In this document: positions 1 through 6,740 of the stretch, piece by piece
How positions within the stretch are numbered: position 1 is the first letter of the stretch
Layout: every line of letters begins with the position of its first letter
Assembly (NCBI GenBank): GCA_025980765.1
Contig: JAICXB010000006.1
Coordinates: 32,206 to 96,205 of the forward strand
DNA length: 64,000 bases
Direction of reading: 5' to 3'
Source of the DNA: Terriglobales bacterium
GTDB lineage: Bacteria > Acidobacteriota > Terriglobia > Terriglobales > Acidobacteriaceae
Position numbers and translations under genes: made by a program
The notes under the pieces: generated by a model
What the model saw: the letters and a program-made list of their open reading frames with translations, nothing else
The model's database searches: none
Told to the model about the DNA's origin: nothing

Positions 1-31
1 GCATTTTCTGGTGGAAAGAAAAAGCTGAGAG

Positions 32-70
32 GATTTCGCGATTTCGTGATCGGGTGATTTCGTGATTTTT
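32..70. repeat. Degenerate GATTTCGTG tandem run (family F1)
   Basis: The unit GATTTCGTG is repeated three to four times with small changes. A shorter copy lies at 40509-40533 just after guaA, and a trace at 17698-17720. It is non-coding sequence ahead of bshB1. The function is unknown. Confidence 0.7.
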
Positions 71-117
71 TCGGCTGTTGGCAAAACCGAGCTAGAGAAC
101 CAACACCAACTCCTCGA

Positions 118-216
118 ACGGATGAAACGGATGGGACGAAATTTGACGGATTTACTTGGTTGAATTCATTTTCATGTTCATCCATCGAATCCGTGACATC
201 CGTCTCATCCGTTTGA
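118..216. repeat. Inverted pair of CGGAT-type arms (family F2)
   Basis: The left arm (118-154) is built from CGGATGAAACGGAT-like units. The right arm (180-216) is its imperfect reverse complement (ATCCGT-CTCATCCGT), leaving a loop of about 25 nt. The same family recurs at 10349-10439 before lacD. The transcript could fold into a long imperfect hairpin in front of bshB1. Confidence 0.75.
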
Positions 217-252
217 GCTTTTGATTTGGGCTGTTCGTTTCTAATCAAGTAA

Positions 253-1038
253 ATGTCCAAGACAAATCAGAACGCACAATCTGTCGCTCTCGACATTCTC
301 GCCATCGCGGCTCATCGTGACGATGTCGAGCAGACCTGTGGCGGCACTCTGCTCAAGATGGCTGAAATGGGCCATCGTACCGGCATTCTCGATCTCACCC
401 GCGGCGAGATGGGCACGCGAGGATCGTCGGACGATCGCGAGCGCGAGGCTAACGAAGCTGCGCGTGTGCTGCGTGTCACCTGGCGAGGCGCTCTCGATAT
501 TCCCGATGGGCGCGTAGAAAATACCTGGCTAAATCGACTGAAGATTGCGCAAGTCGTACGACAGACCCGCCCACGTGTGGTGATTCTTCCCTACTGGAAA
601 GGCAGACATCCCGACCATTACACCTGTTCCACAGTTGGTTATGAGGCGTGCTTCCTCGCCGGTCTGAAGAAGCTTGAGATTCAGGTCAGGCTGCGCGCAG
701 AAGGAATTGATTCGGATTTTGGGGACGACCTACCGCCCCATCGTCCCTTCAAAATTATCTATGCCACGCTTTACTACGACGTACGACCTACCTTCGTGGT
801 GGACATCAGTGAGCAATTCGAGGCGCGCTTCGAAGCCCTGATGGCTTACAAGTCGCAGTTCGCAGACCAGCAGGCAGGCAGCGATATTTTTCCCGCCCAG
901 CAGGAGATTCGCGATCGCGTCCACTCCATGGCCCGCTTCTACGGAATGATGGCAGGGGTGAAATACGCCGAACCGTTCTTGCAAAAAGAGGTTGGATTAG
1001 TGGAGGACCTGCTCGCCCTGCCAGTGCAGTCGATCTGA
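253..1038 (+). CDS. bshB1: Bacillithiol biosynthesis deacetylase BshB1
   Basis: This is a LmbE/PIG-L family zinc deacetylase of 261 aa, the usual length. It should remove the acetyl group from GlcNAc-malate to give GlcN-malate in bacillithiol synthesis. The N-terminal metal motif reads AHRDD (residues 20-24) where the family normally has AHPDD. The second metal motif HPDH is at 119-122, and a GEMGTRGS segment follows the first strand, as is typical of BshB1. The start is the ATG at 253. No bshA or bshC is visible nearby. It sits alone behind repeat-rich DNA. The family call is secure; the substrate is inferred from the BshB1-specific motifs. Confidence 0.88.
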   Translation: MSKTNQNAQSVALDILAIAAHRDDVEQTCGGTLLKMAEMGHRTGILDLTRGEMGTRGSSDDREREANEAARVLRVTWRGALDIPDGRVENTWLNRLKIAQVVRQTRPRVVILPYWKGRHPDHYTCSTVGYEACFLAGLKKLEIQVRLRAEGIDSDFGDDLPPHRPFKIIYATLYYDVRPTFVVDISEQFEARFEALMAYKSQFADQQAGSDIFPAQQEIRDRVHSMARFYGMMAGVKYAEPFLQKEVGLVEDLLALPVQSI

Positions 1039-1092
1039 ACAAGGCTTTTCGGTCTTCTCCTTCATCGTTCGCGAGAACCTTTAGATGATTTC

Positions 1093-1350
1093 ATGAGGAT
1101 AACCAGTCCCAAGGTGGCGCGACCGGCAATTGCCATCGCTCTTGTTCTTGGATTCTTTTTCATCGTCTTCGTTTCTCTAAACGTAGTTCTTGTTGCGTGG
1201 ACGGTATGGCGCTATCCGCATCACAATTCAATGGTAGAGCCGTGGGCGGCAGTAGTAAGCCTCGCGCCTGCCTTAATCGCAGCCATCGTGATAGCCATTC
1301 CTGTTTCCAAACGATTGACTGTTGGCATGCAGGAGCGCACCAAAGGCTGA
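1093..1350 (+). CDS. Small two-helix membrane protein
   Basis: This 85-aa ORF has two clear hydrophobic stretches (about residues 13-37 and 48-68) joined by a short polar loop, and a charged C-terminus. It starts 55 bp after bshB1 on the same strand and may be co-transcribed with it. I do not recognise the family. The hydrophobic pattern supports a real small inner-membrane protein, but no motif points to a function. Confidence 0.55.
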   Translation: MRITSPKVARPAIAIALVLGFFFIVFVSLNVVLVAWTVWRYPHHNSMVEPWAAVVSLAPALIAAIVIAIPVSKRLTVGMQERTKG

Positions 1351-1406
1351 ACAAAGTCTCCCACTTTCGCAGAAGAGGGGCATCATTCGTTTCGCAAAGG
1401 AGCTAG

Positions 1407-1550
1407 GTGGACAACAATACTGCAACATTGCGTCAGCCGACAGAAGACGAATTGAGTCACATTCGAGAGCTTTGGCTCCGGTCTAGGCCGTTGCACATCT
1501 TACCCGTTGACCCAATGTTCCACTTGAATTGGGAGCGGCGTCAGAGCTAG
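1407..1550 (+). CDS. Possible 47-aa small protein
   Basis: A GTG at 1407 opens a 47-codon frame ending in TAG at 1548-1550. AAGGAG (1397-1402) stands 4 nt before the GTG. The product is charged and Trp/Arg-rich with no recognisable domain. The Shine-Dalgarno match is the main support. It occupies an otherwise empty 240-bp gap and could equally be chance. Confidence 0.3.
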   Translation: MDNNTATLRQPTEDELSHIRELWLRSRPLHILPVDPMFHLNWERRQS

Positions 1551-1589
1551 CGTAATGGTGATTTATAGCGTGATGCTGGAGGCGACACC

Positions 1590-2504
1590 ATGCATTTATC
1601 GTCCCTTTGTTTCCTTCTGGTCGGTGTCCCTCTGCTGCAAGCCTCGGAAGGCATCGGGGTCAAGATAACGATCCGCCACGTTTTTGCTGGAAATCCGAGT
1701 GAGCAGACTATCTACGTGCAGGGAGACCGGAAGCGGATGGAGTTCCGGAATTACGTTCTTCAGCGAAAAACAGATGGCTCCCTCCAATGGTTATCCGGGC
1801 CGCAGCTCGCTGCCATCACGCGGTGTGACTTGGGGCAAGTTTTTGAGTTGAACCTTGATTCTGCCGCATACGTCTCGGCACCTTATCCTCCGAAGCCACT
1901 GCCTGCAGAGATCGGGGCACGTGGATTAGGCACGCTAGCCATGTCTCCGTCTAGAGAACCGACGCTTCGAATCGAAACAACTACAGTGGATACTGGCGAG
2001 CGGAGAGAGTTTTTTGGACGCATCGCAAGACACGTAATTATCACAAGAAAGCAGATTCCGCTCGAAGGCTCCCACTCCGAACCACAAGAAACAGTGGCGG
2101 ACGGGTGGTATATCGATTTCGACTCTGAACTTTCGTGCGACTCGAAGTTGAGTCGGAAGAAACGGGCCACTGGTTATCTGGTCAAAGGGGAACTGGCCGA
2201 AAAGCCCGAATTCATCAATATCGGGGAATCAGAAACAGGGTTCGCTGTGCAGCTGGTCATGGTTTCGAAAGACACATACACGCTACCGGACGGAAGCCAT
2301 AAGCAGACAGATTCAAAGAGTGAAACGCTGGTGACACAGCTTGAGCTACGGTCACTCGATCCTAGGCTCTTCGAAATTCCTCCGGGATTCAGGCATGTGC
2401 AACACATCGAGCGAAACCCAGCAACAGCGTCGTCCAGCCAAACTATTGAGTTCTGGGAACGCTTCAAAGCCAAGGTGTCTAGCCTTTTTTTGAGCGGACG
2501 CTAA
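1590..2504 (+). CDS. Secreted protein of unknown function, 304 aa
   Basis: The N-terminus looks like a short signal peptide (hydrophobic to about residue 18). It is followed by a beta-rich sequence whose early part (VKITIRHVFAGNP, then QTIYVQGDRKRMEF) resembles LolA/DUF4412-like proteins that report on envelope material. No catalytic motif is seen. The start is the ATG at 1590. It stands alone between two gaps. A periplasmic or surface location is inferred; the function is unknown. Confidence 0.6.
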   Translation: MHLSSLCFLLVGVPLLQASEGIGVKITIRHVFAGNPSEQTIYVQGDRKRMEFRNYVLQRKTDGSLQWLSGPQLAAITRCDLGQVFELNLDSAAYVSAPYPPKPLPAEIGARGLGTLAMSPSREPTLRIETTTVDTGERREFFGRIARHVIITRKQIPLEGSHSEPQETVADGWYIDFDSELSCDSKLSRKKRATGYLVKGELAEKPEFINIGESETGFAVQLVMVSKDTYTLPDGSHKQTDSKSETLVTQLELRSLDPRLFEIPPGFRHVQHIERNPATASSSQTIEFWERFKAKVSSLFLSGR

Positions 2505-2580
2505 AACAATTGAGTTTCTATCAATCACTCCTTTTGCTCGTTCCCTTGTCTGAGGCTGAGATGGTGGTAGGAACGGGATT

Positions 2581-3066
2581 TCAGGAAGACCCAAGATCGC
2601 CGGAGGTTGACCGAAGCAGACGGTACCTTCTAAACGAGATTCCGCCGACTGTCGGAAGCACTGTGGTCAACGCCGCAAGTACGAGCGGGCGAGCAGTCGT
2701 GTTGTGACGCGAGATCAATACCAACAAACAGCCTGCGCTTATCGAGATAGCTTTTAGCCAAACATTGCCTGTGCTACCACCTCGAAGCACCCCCGTACTG
2801 AACAGCAGTAGGGGTGTGAGGATCAGCCACGGCGTGAAGAAGCTAAATCCTCCGAGGAATACAGCAGTGGGGATGATCGCAATCACTGCGACAACACCTG
2901 CCGCTACATCCAGAAGGAAAGTGCCGAAGAAATATGACTCTTTCCCGTTGTAGCTCGTGATCATGCGTAGTCGAACATCTCTTGACTCATCTGAGCTGTT
3001 GTCTAGCGGGTTTGTCGCCACATATGTCCTTGTTGAGTTAGCTTGATCAATGGCTGCTCGCGCCAA
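2581..3066 (-). CDS. Membrane protein, 161 aa, function unknown
   Basis: The N-terminus is polar (about 45 residues). Two or three hydrophobic helices follow (about 48-70, 73-92 and 105-120), then a basic tail. The first codon would be TTG at 3066, which lies inside the end of the upstream gene (20-nt overlap), suggesting translational coupling. A later start is possible. The family is not recognised. Confidence 0.5.
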   Translation of the reverse strand: MARAAIDQANSTRTYVATNPLDNSSDESRDVRLRMITSYNGKESYFFGTFLLDVAAGVVAVIAIIPTAVFLGGFSFFTPWLILTPLLLFSTGVLRGGSTGNVWLKAISISAGCLLVLISRHNTTARPLVLAALTTVLPTVGGISFRRYRLLRSTSGDLGSS

Positions 3067-3517
3067 CTGTTTTTCTAAAGGACATTGGGAAGCAATCTCC
3101 CGGGCTTTCTGAGTGTACGATCTGTGGTTTTCCGAGAACGCTGGGAACGCTCGTTATCTCAGTAGCGAGCAGTCCATCATTATTATGAAACTGGTCAGCC
3201 CGCCAATTACCCACATTGACCAACTTCGCTCCAACATGTCCTTGAACGTCATAAAGATCATACGTCACTGGAATTTTCCGATCCTGAAACGAGGAGACGT
3301 AATCCGCGAAATTGGCTGATCCTAGGAAGGATGTTCTGCACTGACAATTCTCAGCAGAAGCACTTTGGCAGGGAGCAGAAAGCCAGATGAAATTGGGGCC
3401 GTAGTGAGGATCGCCACGGTGCCAATCCATTTGCAATGCCACCTGACCCACATGCCTCTGACACGCAACGGGGGTAAGAACGACAATCAGGGTCAATACA
3501 GCAGCAATGGACTTCAC
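3047..3517 (-). CDS. Secreted or lipid-anchored protein, 156 aa
   Basis: It has an N-terminal hydrophobic signal segment ending in PVAC (Cys19), a weak lipobox. The mature part has a Cys-rich patch (PCQSASAENCQC) and little else recognisable. It is first in a probable two-gene unit with the membrane protein that overlaps its 3' end. The function is unknown. Confidence 0.5.
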   Translation of the reverse strand: MKSIAAVLTLIVVLTPVACQRHVGQVALQMDWHRGDPHYGPNFIWLSAPCQSASAENCQCRTSFLGSANFADYVSSFQDRKIPVTYDLYDVQGHVGAKLVNVGNWRADQFHNNDGLLATEITSVPSVLGKPQIVHSESPGDCFPMSFRKTVGASSH

Positions 3518-3550
3518 GGCGAGACTTTATCCAGTGGCGAAGGTCAGAAG

Positions 3551-3639
3551 TGGTGCCGGGAGGGGGACTTGAACCCCCACAGCCCTTTCGGGCCTGCGGA
3601 TTTTAAGTCCGCTGCGTCTGCCAGTTTCGCCATCCCGGC
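3551..3639 (-). tRNA. tRNA-Leu (anticodon TAA), CCA encoded
   Basis: Read on the minus strand the gene starts GCCGGGATGG and ends TCCCGGC-A-CCA. The acceptor stem is a perfect 7 bp. The anticodon loop CTTAAAA gives TAA, and a long variable arm (GCCC-GAAA-GGGC) marks it as class II. The T arm GGGGGTTCAAGTCCCCC is intact. The gene lies 57 bp downstream of the degenerate receiver gene on the same strand. Confidence 0.96.
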
Positions 3640-3696
3640 TCTCAGAACAAGCTCAATAGTAAAACGGCTTCGCAGATTGTGCGCTGGAGGAAAAAG

Positions 3697-4068
3697 TCAG
3701 CGGTTCGCTGCGCGCCGTCTTTTCCGAGTAGCAAGGCGGTTCACGCAAGCGATGAGTTCCTGGGCAAATTCATCGTCTGTCACACTGAGGTGAGAGTCAG
3801 CGGCGGGAATTGGCGCCGACAGCGAAGCCTGCAGTTCCAGAATTCTCGCGCCTGGGCAGTGTTCCCGTACTGCATTGGTGATGCGGAGTTTTTCTTTTCC
3901 CGGCAGATGATGACCGAGCACGGCAACCGAGAATTGCTCGCGCTTGCAGGCAGCAACGATTTGTCGCAGGTCTCGAACTGTGGTGACAGCATGGCCGGCA
4001 CGCTCAAGAAGCATTTGCCGCGTCTGCATGACGGCATCGTCCATGCCAATGCAAAGCACCTTTGCCAC
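3697..4068 (-). CDS. Degenerate (pseudo-)receiver domain protein
   Basis: This is a stand-alone 123-aa response-regulator receiver-like fold. The beta1 acidic pair is present (GMDD), and the beta3 strand reads VAVLGHHLPG. The residue that is the phosphoryl-accepting Asp in true receivers is Gly here, while the following LPG is kept. The Thr/Ser position (LELQAS) is loosely retained. The tail is very basic. It is therefore probably not phosphorylated in the normal way and may act by binding. It runs toward tRNA-Leu, with no kinase beside it. Confidence 0.65.
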   Translation of the reverse strand: MAKVLCIGMDDAVMQTRQMLLERAGHAVTTVRDLRQIVAACKREQFSVAVLGHHLPGKEKLRITNAVREHCPGARILELQASLSAPIPAADSHLSVTDDEFAQELIACVNRLATRKRRRAANR

Positions 4069-4204
4069 GCCAGCTCCCTAGAACAAGACTTACGCTTCGC
4101 ACGGGTCGTGCCGAAAGCAACCCGACGTCGTGGATGAGTGCCTCAGGATTCTCAACTCTCCGTCAAACGATACTCTCAATAAAGCCGAATCGCGAACCTG
4201 AATT

Positions 4205-4769
4205 TCAGGCCGACTGCTGTTTGAAGTGAAGTCCCTTCCGATAAAGGCCATCGCTGCCAACATCAAACACGCGATTGAAACGTGCGCGATAGTTCTCCAG
4301 CGCAGCATTGGCAGCGAGATCCATGAGCTGTTCCGGGCTGTAATAGCTTGTCAGCTCGCGGTAGAAAGCGTCGCCGACATTGGAAGGAGTGTCGGACATC
4401 GCATCGGCCATGCGCAACAATGAAGTTTCCGATGGGACGAAGTGTTCATAATTGCCTTCGCGTATTGCGGAAATTTCGTCGTCGCTCAAACCGTACATTC
4501 TGCCGCCGGCAGAATTGGCGTCGATTCAGAATGGACAGCCGACGCGCACGGCGGTGCGCAGCATCACCAGCGCGCGCAGCCGGGCTGGAACTTTCGCTTT
4601 ATCGCCCAGGAGCCACTGCCCAAGAACATTGAACCAGAATAAGCGCGGCACTCGAGCCTGGATTTTCTGCGGCGTGAGATCGCGGCCCAGCATCTTGCGA
4701 ACCTTCCGGAAGACCTGATGCATCAGAAACGACGTTTGCTTCGGCTCCACTCCCTCGACATCGTGCCAT
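4205..4769 (-). CDS. AhpD-like / carboxymuconolactone decarboxylase protein, probable selenoprotein (CxxU)
   Basis: Reading through the in-frame TGA at 4528-4526 joins two ORFs into one CMD-family (PF02627-type) protein of about 181 aa. The joined motif is GCPF-U-IDANS, where family members carry GCPFCID, so the UGA replaces the resolving Cys of the CxxC pair. The C-terminal helices, including AALENYRARFNRV, are intact. A perfect hairpin follows the UGA (4497-4515). The strong SD (AGGAG) precedes an ATG at 4769 that is out of frame by one extra T. The family N-terminus (MARVEGVEPK) is restored if that base is removed, otherwise GTG at 4750 is the start (Sec = residue 75). A pseudogene with two lesions is the alternative. 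Confidence 0.7.
4497..4515 (-). promoter_or_regulatory. Putative bacterial SECIS hairpin
   Basis: A perfect 8-bp inverted repeat ATTCTGCC/GGCAGAAT surrounds the loop GGC. The loop begins 18 nt after the UGA codon, within the 16-37 nt spacing usual for bacterial SECIS elements, and it starts with G. It lies inside the coding sequence, as expected for bacteria. Confidence 0.6.
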
Positions 4770-4926
4770 AGTCAGCTTCTCCTTTTTATGACGATTATTC
4801 TTCAATTGCCGTTACATTAGATGTGCTCGGGGAAACGAAGTCGCACTCTTCCGAGAGGCCCAAATCGGAAATGCCTGCTGTTTTTGAGGCTCGGGATTTT
4901 CCTATCCCCTTCTGCGAGGCTGACAC

Positions 4927-5934
4927 GTGTACTGGCTGATCACAAACCGTAATGTTCAGGCCGATGGCTTTGGCGATGAGTTTGCCGATTTGTCGTTTTG
5001 GAATAATCCGACTGGTGGGCCCGTGAGCCGGTTTCAAAGCTGGAACCGGCTGGCAGACATTAGCGCCTTCCGCGATGAACTTCTCAAGCTCACCGCTGCC
5101 TTTCCCGATCCTCTGACCACACCTCCCGAACAGCAGAAGCACGTGACTTTTTTCGTTCACGGGTACAACGAGACGTGGTCAGCAGCCTGCATAAGGTACG
5201 ACTCAATCGTGCAGCATCTGTTCACCGGCGCCGATTCCATGGGAGAGTGCATTCTCTTCTCCTGGCCGTCGGAGGGAAATACTCTCGGCTATTTGCCCGA
5301 TCGCGGCGAGGCCCGTGAATCGGGAGAGGACTTCGCCGATGTCCTCAGCGAGCTGTATGACTGGCTGAGTGCGAACCAGCGCATGGCAGCCCAGGATCCG
5401 ACCAAGGCCTGCCGCGCCCAGACCTCAGTGATTTGCCACAGCATGGGCAATTACCTGCTCGAGAATGCGATGAACATCGCGTGGACGCGCAAGAACCGTC
5501 CGTTGCTGGTAAGCCTGATCAATCAGTTGCTGATGGTGGCGGCAGATGTGGATAACGATATCTTCCGCTCCGGCGATGCGGTGAGCAAAGGCGACGGCGA
5601 GGGCATCGCCAACCTGACCTATCGTGTAAGCGCGCTCTATAGCGGGCGCGATTCCGTATTGGGAATCTCCGCCGGCATGAAGCATTTTGGCAAGCGCAGG
5701 CTGGGCCGCAGCGGCCTGGACATGACCTGTCCCGTGCCGGACAATGTGTGGGACATTGATTGTTCTGCGCTGATTCCTCCAGCAGTCGGAGGCATGCAGG
5801 TACACAGCGCCTATTTTGAGGTGCAGAAGTGCTATGACCTGATGCGCGCGCTGCTGCAAGGCATCGATCGCAGTGTGCTAATCGGCCGCGGCCTAGTACC
5901 GGCTGCGCTGAGCAAGAGCCAAACCGCTGGATAA
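4927..5934 (+). CDS. Alpha/beta hydrolase of the DUF900 family
   Basis: This is a 335-aa serine-hydrolase-like protein. It has FFVHGYNETW (oxyanion-hole strand-turn, about residues 77-86) and ICHSMGN, whose Ser is the expected nucleophile (about 182). This is the DUF900 pattern of cytosolic or secreted esterase-like proteins. There is no signal peptide. The start is GTG at 4927 with no strong SD. The substrate is unknown. It is transcribed divergently from the AhpD-like gene, leaving about 160 bp for both promoters. Confidence 0.75.
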   Translation: MYWLITNRNVQADGFGDEFADLSFWNNPTGGPVSRFQSWNRLADISAFRDELLKLTAAFPDPLTTPPEQQKHVTFFVHGYNETWSAACIRYDSIVQHLFTGADSMGECILFSWPSEGNTLGYLPDRGEARESGEDFADVLSELYDWLSANQRMAAQDPTKACRAQTSVICHSMGNYLLENAMNIAWTRKNRPLLVSLINQLLMVAADVDNDIFRSGDAVSKGDGEGIANLTYRVSALYSGRDSVLGISAGMKHFGKRRLGRSGLDMTCPVPDNVWDIDCSALIPPAVGGMQVHSAYFEVQKCYDLMRALLQGIDRSVLIGRGLVPAALSKSQTAG

Positions 5935-6078
5935 TGCAGCGGATCCTGGAAAAACCCAATTCTCCTGGCCAAACATCCGACCTCGGGTTGTTTCGAAGAG
6001 CTCCATTTGGGGCTATTCAGATAAATTAAGGTTCACGTACGATCCAAGATTACAGGCGCATTGCCCGGCCGAGGGCAA

Positions 6079-6702
6079 TTAGTGCTGCGCAGCGCTCGAC
6101 GATGGTTTCTTCACTTTCGGCTGAGGTCTCTTATGCGAGCCTTTTCTGTGCTTCTCCAAAAGAAGCTGGCCACCAATGATGATGTGTGGATCGATGTCAT
6201 CACCGCCCGGATTGGGACCGCCTTCAATGTGGATACTGTGCTTAAAGCACCCTTGTTTAGGGGCACACAGACTGACAACTGCACTCTGGGTCACATCTGA
6301 TTGCTGGTTTTGCGGTGGGTAATTGTCAAAAGCTTCGCCATCGCCGGGTTTCGCATCGAGGCATTCCTGGTGAGATGATGACTTGGGAACTCGCTGGAAT
6401 TTCGCTTTGAACTTGAATTTCCTGGGCGCGTTGGTACTACTGTCGAGAAGATCGCTTATCCAAACGACTTTTTCCCCGTTGTACACGTTGATTGCAGCGA
6501 AATCGTTATCCTTAAGGATATTCAAACACGTTAGGGGAATCGTACAGACAGTGTTGTCGCTGTTGGGTTGCGGGCATTGGATGATGTTCGGCATTCCGGG
6601 TTTTATATCCACGCCGCATGGAAAAGAGGGAGGGGGCACATCCTGCGGGAAAGCAGGCGTGACGAATGCAAGGAGCCCAAGCAGCATCAGATAGAGTTTC
6701 AT
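6079..6702 (-). CDS. Secreted protein, 207 aa
   Basis: A clean signal peptide runs to about residue 19 (cleavage after AFPQ). The mature part is Cys- and Pro-rich with a GGPNPGGDD turn, and the C-terminus is strongly basic (KHRKGSHKRP). AGGAG sits 6 nt before the ATG (AGGAGAACTCCC-ATG). It lies 38 bp downstream of the kinase gene on the same strand, so the two may form an operon. The family is not recognised. Confidence 0.6.
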   Translation of the reverse strand: MKLYLMLLGLLAFVTPAFPQDVPPPSFPCGVDIKPGMPNIIQCPQPNSDNTVCTIPLTCLNILKDNDFAAINVYNGEKVVWISDLLDSSTNAPRKFKFKAKFQRVPKSSSHQECLDAKPGDGEAFDNYPPQNQQSDVTQSAVVSLCAPKQGCFKHSIHIEGGPNPGGDDIDPHIIIGGQLLLEKHRKGSHKRPQPKVKKPSSSAAQH

Positions 6703-6740
6703 GGGAGTTCTCCTTTTGTGTTATTGCGAATAAACGAAGT

